64,000 nucleotides of DNA from assembly GCA_026874595.1 (NCBI GenBank), contig CM049322.1, positions 51,069,340 to 51,133,339 on the forward strand, written 5' to 3'. Every line of letters starts with the position of its first letter. The stretch's first letter is position 1. The position numbers were made by a program, and so were the translations under genes. Source of the DNA: Sipunculus nudus (Eukaryota > Annelida > Sipuncula > Golfingiida > Sipunculidae). Positions 48,904 to 61,368 of this stretch are shown here, piece after piece. The notes beneath the pieces are model-generated. The model saw only the letters and a list, made by a program, of their open reading frames with translations. It did no database searches and was not told the DNA's origin.

Positions 48904-51254
48904 AGTTAAGATCAGTACACTTTTGTTAAACATTTTGCATTCCTAAAAATTGTTTTGTAAAATTTACATTTCTTTGTTTTAAAATCTTAACAAAATTATG
49001 GCAAAAGCATGGTCCAGTTTTGTAATGGAAATTTCTGTTACTTTTAATGTTCACCCAACAATATTGGCAGCTTGCAGGGTGGTTCATTGCCATTATTTGC
49101 ATGTTGATTGGCAGGCCTCACCCACTCAAAGAACTGACCAATCACTGACCGGATTGTCTGTCTATACTTGCAGGAGGAGGAAGAAAAGAGACCTGATGTT
49201 CCTGGGCTGACCGCTCGTTATCCCTAATGAAGATTAAAGATAATAACTAGCTGATAACAGTTAAAATTATCACTGGCCATCAAGTATTTTGTTAGTAAAA
49301 TATATATATAAATATAAATTGACATTTTCTGTTGCTGACTGAACGATTGTCCAAATGTCATGTATTTGTAAATATTCAAGTATATTAAAATATTTTGAAT
49401 ATATATATATGCAAGGTGCATCGTGGGAAGGTTTTTCACTGTCCTGATGGTATACCTGGGACCAGACTTTTCGTTCTGCTTTTGACTAGTTGAAATCTTT
49501 GAATTTCATTAAAATTGTATTACCAGAACATAATATAAATTTTATCATTTTGATGATTACCAAGGCACAAAGCCTCATATATTTTGTTAGGAATATGTGC
49601 AATTAGGCCAACTAATATCCCCAGTAGTATTCATGTCAATTTCATGAAAGTTAGATTTCAGGTAAGAGGTACCTTGTATTGTATTTTGTACCAGTGCCGT
49701 GACTGTTGCCATGGTGATGAGACAGGTGAGGAAATCCAGCCAATGAAAAAACAGTATTGAAGTGTCAGCAAGGTGCTATTGTACAGAATCGCAGGTCTCA
49801 GTGGCACAAATTTCATCTGCTCTTCAAGTACCATATGTGCCTTATGAATATTTATCAACCTAGTGAATATTCACAAACTTATCTTACACTCCATAGTTAA
49901 TCCTTTGGTGTGTGTAGTTAATAAATAGAGCTTTTAGCTGTAGATATATCTATGTGAGGTATTGGCATTAGAGGGATAAATAATTACAACTCATGAGTGA
50001 AATACTGCATATCATTATAGCTTTCATGAATATTCATGAATGCTAATCAGTGAATGGTCTAGATACCTCAGATCATGTGTTATCTCTGTGAAATATTTTA
50101 TATGAACAGAGATCATATTATCCTAGCACATGACTCCTTCTGATCTCTACATGTGTACAACTCATGCACTAAACCACCACAAGGCTAACATAAATAGCAA
50201 TTATAATAGCATTGTACTTTATTCAACTTCACATAACATATATGTGTTTCTGCTTATGTCAGGTTGATGTTTTAAGCCTATTAAAATCCAGTTAAGGCTT
50301 TATTAGGCCAGAATTATATCAGTGACATTGTATCAACTGAAGGACAGTGTCCCAGGATGCATCTGTATAATAAAAGTAACCTTTGACCAAATAAGGAAAT
50401 TACCCAAGATGCATTTGTAAAGTACAAGTGAACTTAGACCTCTGTGGACAAGAAGAGCCATTGCTTCTGATTAGTGTGGTTTGACATGGTATTCTTATGG
50501 TAATGTAATTATTTATCCCTGAAGTAAAACAATTGTTGTTCCATTAAGTTAATTGCCTAAAATACTGGTCATTTTTTATAGTTCATACTTTCCAATAAAT
50601 GATCTAGCAAATATTTATAGGGCATTTTAATTGCATGTACAATCAATTGTATTATTATCACGATGAAATTACAATGAGGTATCAGGCATTGTATCTTTTA
50701 TAAGCTCATTAACATAATTTGCATGTTTGTCTCTGATGCAAGAGAAGTAATTAGCTGACCTTTTTATAAATGGTCATTTGTGACATTGTCACGTTCCTGG
50801 ATTTGTATAAAGTTTAGGTGTAAATATTAGTCGGGACTTTTTTCTGAACATTTAAATATATAATCACGATCATCATTCAGTTAATGAAGCTGCTGAGCTT
50901 CGTCAAGAGTTCTTCCAAAGATTTGCAGGATAGTTGGAGCTTTAGAATGATAGCTTCATTAGACATAGGTTGTTTGTGTAGGACTGTTTTATACTGCATA
51001 GCTGTATTATCAGATTAGCAATACTTAGATTAGGAATTTGATACTAAACAAACAGAAAACTGTTAATCCCATTGTATTTGTGAAGTGAGACTATTTAGTG
51101 AGTATGTCACATTCAAGAACTACATAGGTATCTTACTCATCAGTTAATTTTTCAGGCTTAATCATTTCTTGATTTGATAACTGAATGATGTATGAAGTAG
51201 TGAGATTAGTAAAACACACAGTAATGTCAAGATAAAATCCCTTTTGTAATGTTA
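48904..51254. other. Non-coding DNA with GAATATTC palindromes
   Basis: No gene recognised. Perfect palindromes GTGAATATTCAC at 49863-49874 and TTCATGAATATTCATGAA at 50023-50040. X-box-like GTTGCCATGGTGAT at 49705-49718. Confidence 0.5.
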
Positions 51255-51589
51255 TGACATCATATATTTTATGATCTGTAAAACAGATATGCTTTATGAC
51301 ATCACACAGATTGGCCTGATATATATGTTGTCATAAAGTTAGACCTAATAATGCCATACAAGTCTAATCAGTGATGTCATACTGATAAATTTGTTGTGAT
51401 ACATATATATATGACATCATATGGGCCAGACTTAATGACGTCATATAGTCCCAACTGAACATGTTCAATTAGATTTAAGAATTAACAGAACTGTTGAATC
51501 TGTAACTCTCATTCGTAGCAAACTATCAGATGTCATGACATCACCGTTGTAGGGTCAATGATGTCATATAGGTTAACTAAATGACGTCA
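51255..51589. promoter_or_regulatory. Cluster of eight CRE/ATF-like octamers
   Basis: TGACATCA or its variants at 51255, 51297, 51372 (TGATGTCA), 51412, 51436 (TGACGTCA), 51536, 51559 (TGATGTCA) and 51582 (TGACGTCA). The two TGACGTCA are perfect CREB/ATF sites. Several neighbours are spaced 23-24 bp, so this may be a degenerate tandem repeat, a functional homotypic cluster, or both. Confidence 0.5.
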
Positions 51590-51780
51590 TTGACAGATAT
51601 AGTTTCTTGATGGCTTCTCAGTGTCTGTTGGTCAGCAAGTATTTAACAAATTAGTGCTTTATTGCATTAAAAGTTAAAACAGTGGAAAATATATGAACTA
51701 GAAAGGTAATATATGAGGGATGAAAGAATAAAGTCCTGGATATAGACTATCAGCAATAATCGAAACCCTCTGGTGATTGG

Positions 51781-51841
51781 TCACATGATAAGGCTGTGAC
51801 AGTGGTCATGTGATGATAGTCATGTGACAGTGGTCATGTGA
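51781..51841. promoter_or_regulatory. Four TCATGTGA boxes in 61 bp
   Basis: TCACATGA at 51781-51788, then TCATGTGA at 51806-51813, 51820-51827 and 51834-51841. The last ones are 14 bp apart within a short GACAGTGGTCATGTGA repeat. TCATGTGA is the M-box type of E-box bound by MITF/TFE/USF-class factors. Repeat origin is equally possible. Confidence 0.5.
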
Positions 51842-53469
51842 CAGTGCTGGAGAAGCTTCAGTTTGTTTGAGAAAATGAGGATTTGCGAACTTTGTTTATG
51901 AATAAACACTGCCATATAAAAACAAAACAGAGAATGTTGTGACTTTATTACTTCTGAAGAAGGGCTGACATAAATCCCATTCAAAGCACAAGCTGGATTA
52001 TCTTAAAACCACAGTAAGAGAAGGAAATCCCAAGTCACACCTGACATTTTAAAGACACTTTGATTGAAGACCTTTTGTGACTGAATTTAAAGCCACTTTG
52101 GTGTGGTGTAACTTGACCATGGGGACTGCATTTCCCAAGTTGTGTCCGTGTGCCAAAAGTTCAGGGAAATATGACCTCCATACGCAAGGTGGGTGAAACT
52201 ACAAAGTTGTGCTGTACTGTTGGTCTGTGCCGCTGTTGTCTGGTTTTGTTCAGTTTATTCTCACCAATGCTGGCTTTATAAGCATTGTCTTTGTGGTGAA
52301 TTTTCTTTTGAAGCCTGTGGCCCAGTGACTCATGACAACAGCTGTGATGCGCTTGCATGTTAATGCCTTTTGAAATATAAAATTAAATCTCCCCGTTTCT
52401 AACACCTTTTTTCATGGTTTTATTTTAAAGCCTGTGTGGATATGAGGTACTGTCTGATTTTATGTGAGGTCTTTGGCATTATTAATCATCTGTTTGTTTA
52501 CATAAAAGCCTCCAACAACTGCAGTTTCCTTGAATAAAATTTAAAATTGAACAATTCATTCTCTCAATGTTAATCGGTGATATGACAAGGCTGGATGGCA
52601 TTTGTCCATTATCTGGTGGCATTTCTATATTTGGAGACAGGCATCTAAAAAGTAATCTAACAAACATCTCTCATTTGAAGAGTCTTTGAGTTCCTTGAAA
52701 TTGAATGTTACTCTCAAAACATGCCATTATAACTCACCATTATTTAGGCTCTGATCAATGTGAGACATTTTAATTTAAGCCCCTTATAGAATCACAGATT
52801 AAAAACTTAAAATATAATAAGATATGTCTTGTGATATCCTGGAATGTCTAAGATAATGGCCATATAAAAATGTAGACCTGGAAACTCCTGGAAAAAAAGG
52901 AATATTGAACATCCTAGAATTTAGTGATGTCATCTGTGACAACAGGTTGGTTCGGTGTTGAACAAACAAATAAGGTCCCAATTGGTGAATATAAAATGTG
53001 TGTTGATTTGCCATCCCTTGTGTCTATTGTCATTCTTTCAATTTTTTCTTATGAAAATTGATAGGCTGACCCAAACCTTTGTTTTTAATGTGATTTTTAT
53101 TTGTTGCCCTCTGTCACTCCTGCATTTTCTGTCAGATGCTATTGTATAAGAGAATTAACATCTACATCGATTAATTATTGCCTTTATTTGTCACATTTAC
53201 CAAATATCATGCAAATTATTTTTTTTCTTTAAACCCCCCCCCCCCTCCAAAAAAAAAGAAAACCCTGGAAATGACATAATATATGTTCCCTGTTAATGTG
53301 TATAACCCCTATAAGATGACAGTAATTGATTGGGAATATCACAGTTGACAATTAGCATGTACCATCTGATGTCAGTTCTGTAAAATGTTGTTATTATTAT
53401 ATGCCAATCTTATGCAGGATGTATTATGTAATTCCCATGATCAGTCCATACGTATGTTAACTTTCAGTG
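51842..53469. other. Non-coding DNA, no gene recognised
   Basis: AT-rich. A 12-base C run lies at 53234-53245. The short ORFs show no domain. Confidence 0.55.
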
Positions 53470-53890
53470 TCAGCAAGACAATTTACAAGGGCTTTGATGT
53501 ATTTTCAGGATACTCAATTTAACAACTTACCAAAAGATTATTTTATTAGGTCAGATGTCAGAGGTTACAAGCTTTCTGTATGGTTCGCTGTGATTCCTGT
53601 AATACTTAACAGGAAACTGATAGATTTTGGTAAAACTCAACAGAAATACTTATTGTTAACCAATTTAATATCTTGCCGAAGTTTGATTCCTGGTTGAATG
53701 CGTGCTTATTTAATGAGGTCAGAGGTCACTGCCTTTAGTTGCTGCCTTGATGACATAAAACAAATCAGATGAATTTTCATGAAAATTATTATTAATGTTT
53801 ACAAATAGAATTTCTCACCTGAATAAAATTCTCATCTAAACCAAAGCATATATAATGATGTCAGAGGTCACAGGACATATGATGGACTTA
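53470..53890. mobile_element. HINE body remnant
   Basis: Two or three diverged units with ACAAGGGCTTTGATGTATTT-like starts and GAGGTCAGAGGTCAC ends (about 53716 and 53862). They align with the body of the element at 45206-45562. No terminal hairpins are seen. Confidence 0.55.
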
Positions 53891-54689
53891 TTATGCATTC
53901 TCACAGTTTTTCTTGTTTCATATGTTTTTGAATTACCTTATTACAGAAATAGAATGACCCTCAGACAGATATATATTGAAAGACCTCTTTGAAATTTTGT
54001 GAAAATTTGCAGTGATAAAGGTGTTTGAACCAAGCATTGGAATTGTCTCACCATAGCTGAGATATGAATTAAATTTGCTGTTGTTCAAATTCATCCTCAG
54101 TGTGATAACAGCAGTGCAGTCTATCTTCAACAGCAGTTAATGAATTGTGATGACCAAATATCTGCCATTAATTATTGGAATATCCCTGACCATATCCAGG
54201 AAAAGTAACTCAGAATGTGGGATCCCTTATCCCCCTTAACTTTTCATATTTGAACTATACTTAAAAAAACATGCAGTACAACATATAATCCATATATAGC
54301 CCAAATCTGACAAATACACACTCAGAAAGACGTTCAATAATTACATAACTCTTAAATAGGACAACTCATGGTGCCACCTGGTGTTATTTAATGATATCAG
54401 CATTGATCAATCACTGCTTTGGTTGTCATGTACTAGCTGTTTACAGCAACGTAACATGTTCATTCATGTATATTTACCTTTTTTCATCCTGACATTGAAC
54501 TACACTCAGCAAGAAAACAGACGAGCTTGGTCATGTCAGAAAAAAACTATTGCATTGTAGCACAAGGCTCCATGTACCTGATCTATAAATTACAGGTATT
54601 GGTGTCATAGTACTTTAAGTAGCCTTTTTATTATACTTAAGTCTCAGACATGGTGGATTATAAAATACATACTGCCTGTCCAACAGTCC
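53891..54689. other. Non-coding DNA, no gene recognised
   Basis: AT-rich with no distinctive feature. Confidence 0.5.
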
Positions 54690-54960
54690 ATGGACATTTT
54701 TAGTGTTGCTGCGATAACCTACCAGGCTTTAATGGATTTTGTAAAAGCTCACCAATAGTTTATTTGGCCTGACTTTGATTTTTGGCAATAACCATGCATA
54801 TTTATTACCAGTTTTATTACCAGTATGAATTTTGATAAAAAATCAATGGGAAAATATTGTTTCTCACCAGAATTAAATTCTCGGAAATATCCATGCATAT
54901 TAAATGAGGTCAGAGGTAACAAGACTTCAGACAGGTGTACATCATTCATTCTTGCCCTGC
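54690..54960. mobile_element. HINE body remnant
   Basis: Runs from GTCCATGGACATTTTTAGTG through CCAGGCTTTAATGGATTTTG to AATGAGGTCAGAGGTAACAA. This is the same family body as at 45206-45562 and at the 63867 copy. Terminal hairpins are not visible. Confidence 0.5.
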
Positions 54961-56089
54961 TCATGTTACTGTCTGTCTGATAGTGTGACAATTAAGTATC
55001 ATGGCTTAGGCATAAAATATATATTGAGAGAACATGATAAAACTAATAAAATATCTTTGGGCATGGAGGATCTTGACTGAAAAATAACATGGCATGTTCA
55101 TAAAAAATACAGGAATTGTTTTATCCCAATGTTCATTGTGATGGTAGTAATAATGAAACTTCGGGATACATTTTAAAAACTTATAAATAATACCATAGCA
55201 TGATCTGTTAAAATAACATTGGAAAAATCTTGATAGAAATAATGAAATAGTATGTAAACAATTGTAAAAATGATCAAGAACATGAGAGATCAGGGTGAAA
55301 TATTAAAATAACATGGGAAAGGTGTTACTTTAAAATATGAGTTTTACAAAAAAAAAAATCAAAACACTTTTAGCTTAGGTAAAAAAAATATATGAGCCAG
55401 GACAAGTAATATTTTGAAAGGTGTTTTTGATGTAATTATGAGGTTAATGTAAAGAATTTGGAAAAATACACAAATAAGTTGTATGGGATATTATTAAATA
55501 TTTTATTCCAAAGGGCAGACTCCTGGGTAGCCCTATGACTGAAATGCTGCTGCAGCCTGGTTGGTGCACTCTTTTTTGAGATTCACATTAAAACAAAGAC
55601 GTTTTTCCTCTGGTACTTTTTTGGCAGTGTTAAAATATTCATTCGACGTGTCCGACCCACAATCGGACTGGTTCCTTAAGCTGCAGTATTAATTGTCAGA
55701 ACAGACGATCGGCGCACGTAAAAGAAGACAGTTTGACACACCTGCAGTAAGAGAGACAGCCTCCCTATTAGTGCTCTGGCTATGTGCTTTTGAAATATTG
55801 ATATCTTATGTATGAAAACAGGCCATGAGTAGCAACGTAGATGTCACAAGCCTCTTTTTCATCAATAACATTTTGTTGGTCCACGAAGAAGTTGTCTGCT
55901 CAGGGATTTTGTCACTCAAGTGGTCGCGTTAACATGATCCAGATTTTGTGCCACATACACTTCTCCTGGATTGGTCATGTGCAAGATTTCCGAATTTCCA
56001 GTGTTTTTCTTTAATAAATCTTGATATGGAATGAGATTATCTTGTACAGTTGACAAACAAAATCACTTGCTTTGTTATGTTGTAATGTG
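54961..56089. other. Non-coding DNA, no gene recognised
   Basis: AT-rich to 55500, then a GC-balanced stretch (55510-55980) without a recognisable ORF. Confidence 0.45.
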
Positions 56090-56800
56090 TCAAGTTGACA
56101 AACAAGAGCAAATCAATTGTGTATCAGATACCTGGAGGTATTGGATTTTACTTCAAAACTGGAGCAGTCCTGCCCAGAGCAGCGTTAGTATAGATCTTCA
56201 TGTTGTGCAGAGTTAAAACAGCAATCTTACAGCCAACTACAAATTATCTTGGGTACTTCAGAACTGTTGGATTTTCATTTTGAAGCTGGAACATTGCTTG
56301 CTTTGAACAGAGTTGACATAGATTTTCTCTGCGTTTACAATTAAAACAACAAGAGAGCTTGCTACAAATTATCTCACATATTTTTCAAAAAGACTGGATT
56401 TTACTTTGAAACTGGGACATCAGTGGCTTCATAAAAGTGTTCTGGTAGAAAATCTCTTCCTTGAGATTTAAAACAAGACCGAGAGACAAGTGGAAATTAT
56501 CTTGGGTGCTTCTGAAATACTGGATTTTACTTCAAAATTGGAACATTCCTGACTTCAAATAGTGTTTATATAGAATCTCTTCCTTGAGATTTATAACAAA
56601 AAGACTGAGAGACAATTGGATATTATTTTGGGTACCATTAGAATATTGGATTTACTTTGGAATTTGAACTTTCCTGGCCTCAAATAGTTGATATAGAAGT
56701 TCCCTTGAAGCAAACAGTCACCAGACAGACGACTAAGTGGAGATTATTCCGGGTGCCAGGAACATTTGGGTTTTATTCAGAAATTGGAACATTAAGGGTC
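56090..56800. repeat. 126-bp minisatellite, six diverged units
   Basis: GGATTTTACTTCAAAA-like starts occur at about 56143, 56270, 56396, 56522, 56648 and 56768 (spacing 126-127 bp, the last 120). Units share CAAATTATCTTGGGTACTTC- and CTCTTCCTTGAGATT-like blocks. The period is a multiple of three, but in-frame stops occur in most units. Confidence 0.85.
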
Positions 56801-57380
56801 TCTAACAAAAAGTTGACCTACCACTGCAAAAGTTACAGGTATTTTTAAGATGCATTATATCCAAATTTGTGATATTGTCAAAGAGAACTAAGTTCACATT
56901 GTATATCAGTAAAACCAATGTGATCATCAGTATAATTGATAAACCCCTGTGACTGTGTAAAATATTTAATTTTATCAAGTATTGAGTGAAGATCAAATGC
57001 TCTAATTAGAAATCTTAATATAACAGAGTTAAAAAAATAAAACTAAATGTCTACAACATGAACATTATGCAGTCTAAACTTTCAAATGAAATTCTGTTTG
57101 TTTTAAGATTATATATTTTGTTTTCAGCCTAACTTTAATCCCCTCAGCAAAGTAATATTATTCTAATATATTATCCTAAAATGACTGTTTTACTCTAATG
57201 CTCTGGTTTCCTACTGTAATGTGATCATTTGGGCATGGTCATTCCACTTTTAAATATCTCAGACATGCATCTATTTCCAACAAATGCTGAGTACATTCAT
57301 GTCACATTCTAATGCCCTAAACAAACCCTGAAAGGTTTTATCTCTGCCAGTTTCTCTACGCTACTCATGGGGGCTGTTTT
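56801..57380. other. Non-coding DNA, no gene recognised
   Basis: AT-rich, nothing distinctive before the HINE at 57382. Confidence 0.5.
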
Positions 57381-57467
57381 TTAGCTCAGCTGACTGAAAG
57401 TCATCTGAGCTATAGCGATCACTCTTTGTCCGTCGTCTGTCTGTCCGTCTGTCCGTCTGTCCGTCCG

Positions 57468-59756
57468 TTAACAGGGCACAAATCGTAACCGCTGAACCTA
57501 GAACCTTGTAACTTTGGATTCTGAGAGGTCCATGAAAAATCTCCTTGGAAACCAGAAATTAGGTCTCTGTTACCCATATCCTTCGAGCTATGGGGCCCCA
57601 AATTACCCCCCAGAAAAGTCAAAAATTTCATACAAAAACTTCAATATCTCATTAACTACTTGACTGATGTTCATGATTTTTGGCATACATATTGATCATG
57701 AGATGTTCCATCACTTCCTGCAGACTGGTGGCGCCACCTGTATTTTTCGATTTTTTACCAATTTTTTTTCTCTATTTTTGAGACCTTTAAAAATGTGAAC
57801 ATCTGTTAACAAGGCACAAATCGTTAAGCCTAGACCTAGAATCTTAATTCTTGATCCACTGAGAGGTCCATGAAAAATCTCCTTGGAAACCAGAAATTAG
57901 GTCTCTGTTACCCATATCCTTCGAGCTATGGGGCCCCAAAGTACCCCCCAGAATAGTAAAAAATTTCATAAAAAAACTTCAATATCTCAATAACTACAAC
58001 ACTGATGGTCATGATTTTTGGCATACATATTGATCATGAGATGTTCCATAAGTTCCTGCAGACTGGTGGCGCCACCTGTATTTTTCGATTTTTTGCAATT
58101 TTTTCCTCTATTTTTGAGAAGTTTAAAGATGCTGTCATCTGTTAACGTGGCACAAATCGTAACCGCTGGTTCTAGAATCTTCATTCTCGACACACTGAGA
58201 AACCTATTAAAAGTCTCCGTGGAAACCATAAATTAGATCTCTGTTACCGATATCCTTTAAACTATGGGGCCCCAAAGTACCCCCCAGAAAAGTAAAAAAT
58301 TTCATACAAAAACTTCAATATCTCATTAACTACTTGACTGATGGTCATTATTTTTGGCATACCTATTGATCATGAGATGTTCCATCACTTCCTGCAGACT
58401 GGTGGCGCCACCTGAATTTTTCGATTTTTTACAAATTTAAAAATGTGAACAGCTGTTAACAGGGCACAAATCATAAAGACTGGACCTAGAATCTTCATTC
58501 TTGACACACTGAGAGGTCCATAAAAAGTCTGCATGGAAACCTGAAATAAGGTCTCTGTTACCCATATCCTTTGAGCTATGGGGGGCTCCCAATAACCCCC
58601 CAGAATAATGGAAAATTTGATAAAAACAAACTGCAACATCTCAATAACTACAACACTGATGGTCATAATTTTTGGCATACATTTTGATCAAGAGGTGTTT
58701 CATCAGTACCTGCAGACTGTTGGTGCCACCTGTATTTTTTCAAATTTTCACAATTTTTTTTTCTCTATTTTCGAGACCTTTCAGGATGTAGTTATCTGTC
58801 AACAGGGTACAAATCGTAAGGACTGGACCTAGAATCTTCATTGTTGACACACAGGGAGACCCATGATAAGTCTCCATGGACACCTGAAATTAGGTCTCTG
58901 TTACCCATATCCTTTGAGCTATGGCACTCCAAAGTACAGCTCAGAATAATGGAAAATTTGATACAAAAGCTGAAGTATCTGAACAACTAATGCAGAGATC
59001 ACCATAATTGTTTTCATGGATATTGATCATGGAGTGTTTCATCAGTTTCTGCAGACTGGTGGCACCACCTGTATTTGTTCGGGTTTTTTTACGAATTTTT
59101 TCTCTATTTTTGAGACCTTTAAAGTTATGAACAACGTTAACAGGGCACAAATCATTAAAACTGGACCTAGAATCTTCATTCTTGACACACAGGGAGACCC
59201 ATGAAAAGTCTCCATGGAAACCTGAAATTAGGTCTCTGTTACCCATATTCTTTAAGCTGTATGGCTCCAAATTACCCCCCATAATAATGGAAAATTTGAT
59301 ACAAAAACTGCAGTATCTCAATAACTACAACACAGATGGTCATGATTTTCGGCATACATATTGATCATGACCTGTTCCATCAGTTTCTGCAGACTGGGTG
59401 CGCCACCTCTATTTTTTTCAAATTTTTACAATTTTTTTCTCTTTTTTTGATACCTTTAAAGATGTGGTTATCTGTCAACAGGGTACAAATCGCAACAACT
59501 GGACCTAGAATCTTCATTCTTGTCATGCAAGAAGGCCCATGAAAAGTGCCTGTGGAAACTTAAAATTAGGTCTCTGTTACCCATATCCTTCAAGCTATAG
59601 GACTCCGAAGTATCCCTCAGAATAATGGACAATTTGATACAAAAGCTGAAGTATCTGAACAACTAATGGGGAGATCACCATGATTCTTTGCATGGATATT
59701 GATGTTTGTATGTGTTTTTATTAGTTTCTGCAGACTGGTGGAGCCACCTGTATTTT
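57468..59756 (+). repeat. ~338-bp tandem array, seven units
   Basis: Units marked by GTTAACAGGGCACAAATCGT-like starts near 57468, 57806, 58141, 58456, 58798, 59136 and 59474. Each unit has the GGTGGCGCCACC palindrome or a one-base variant. Minus-strand ORFs with recurring similar peptides are repeat translations, not genes. Confidence 0.9.
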
Positions 59757-61368
59757 TGTACCCGCCAAAACGAAGTTTTGTGGACACTATGTTTTTGACC
59801 GGGTTCCTCCGCCGTTGCCGCGTTCGTTTCCAGAGAGCTCCTCTGGGACTTGATTTTATCAGCTTTCCAAGCTCATATCTCGGGAACCGTTTGACTGATC
59901 AGGAAATAAAATTTATACTAATGTAGCCCTTGGATAGCTCTATAACATACACAAAAAATGGTGGCGCCACCTGTAACCATGTTTGCACAGTGTCCATCTG
60001 TTCATCTGCCTTTGGTTAAAATCACTCATATCTCTGCAGTGAATTGACTAATTCACCTGAAATTCAGCATGCGTATACATCCTGGATAGCTTTCTTGATT
60101 TTATGACAGGTGGCGCCACCTACATTCTCATTCACGCTGATGACATCCAAGCTCATATTTCGGGAACCGTTTGACCGATTGGGCCAAAATTTTGCATGTA
60201 TATAGATCTAACATAGCTCTTTATCATACACTAAACTGGTGGCGCCACCTGCAACCATTTTTGCACAGCGTCTGTCTGTTTGTCTGCCGTGCAATAATGT
60301 CACTCATATCTCGGCAGTGGTTTGACATATCTGCCTAAAATTTTGCAGTTTTATACATCCTGGGTAGCTTTCTTGATTTTATGACAGGTGGCACCACCTA
60401 CATTCACGTTCACGCTGATGACATCCAAGCTCATATCTCGGGAACCGTTTGACCGATCGGGCCAAAATTTTGCATGTGTATAGATCTCACATAGCTCCTT
60501 ATCATACACAAAACTGGTGGCACCACCTGCAACCATTTTTGCACAGCGTCTGTCTGTTAGTCTGCCGTGCAATAAAGTCACTCACATCTTGGCAGTGGTT
60601 TGACATATCTGCCTAAAATTTTGCAGTTTTATACATCCTGGATAGCTTTTTTGATTTTATGACGGGTGGCGCCACCTTTATTCTAGTTTATGCTGCAGAC
60701 ATCCAAGCTCATATCTCGGGAACCGTTTGAATGATTGGGCCAAAATTTTGCATGTGTATAGATCTCACATAGGTCTTTATCATACACAAAACTTGAGGGG
60801 CCACCTGCAATCATTTTTGCACATTTTGCACAGCGTCTGTCTGTTGGTCTGCAGTGGCCTAAAATCACTCATTTCTCTGTAGTGGTTTGACATAACTGCC
60901 TAAAATTTTGCAGGTTTATACATCCTGGATAGCTTTCTTGATTTTATGACAGGTGGCGCCACCTACATTCTAGTTAACGCTGCACACATCCAAGCTAATA
61001 TCTCAGGAACCATTTGACCGATTGGGCCAAAATTGTGCTTGTGTTTAGATCTCACATAGGTCTTTATCATACACAAAACTGCAACCATTTTTGCACAGCG
61101 TCTGTCTGTTTGTCTGCCGTGGGCTAAAATCACTCATATCCATGTAGTGGTTTGACTTTTCTGCCTAAAATTTTGCATATGTATACAACTTGGACAGCTT
61201 TCTGGGTTTGTGGTAGGTTGCACAACCTACATACACATTTAGGCTGCAGACATCCATGCTAATATGCAACATACCTCACTCTGTTTCCCCTTGCCACTCA
61301 ATCCATGCCTCACTTCACTCTGATTTTGGCAGATACACATAGTCACTTGTTGGCTACCCATATTCTAG
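59757..61368 (+). mobile_element. Nested HINE with ~280-bp repeats
   Basis: Starts TACCCGCCAAAACGAAGTTT with a CCAAAAC-GAA-GTTTTGTGG hairpin. It holds about five units (CTCATATCTCGGGAACCGTT near 59873, 60150, 60431, 60711 and a diverged 60990) and ends in CTAG at 61365-61368. The sequence right after (TTTTTAAAGTTTACACATTT) resumes the 338-bp unit of the outer element, which shows nesting. The 3' hairpin and inverted copy are not clear, so the right border is less certain. Confidence 0.65.

Noticed and set aside
58385-60868. Recurring minus-strand peptides (LISGFHGDFSW-type and FVYDKELCEIYTHAKF-type)
   Set aside because: They translate the 338-bp and 280-bp repeats; no full-length protein or helicase/transposase motif is present.
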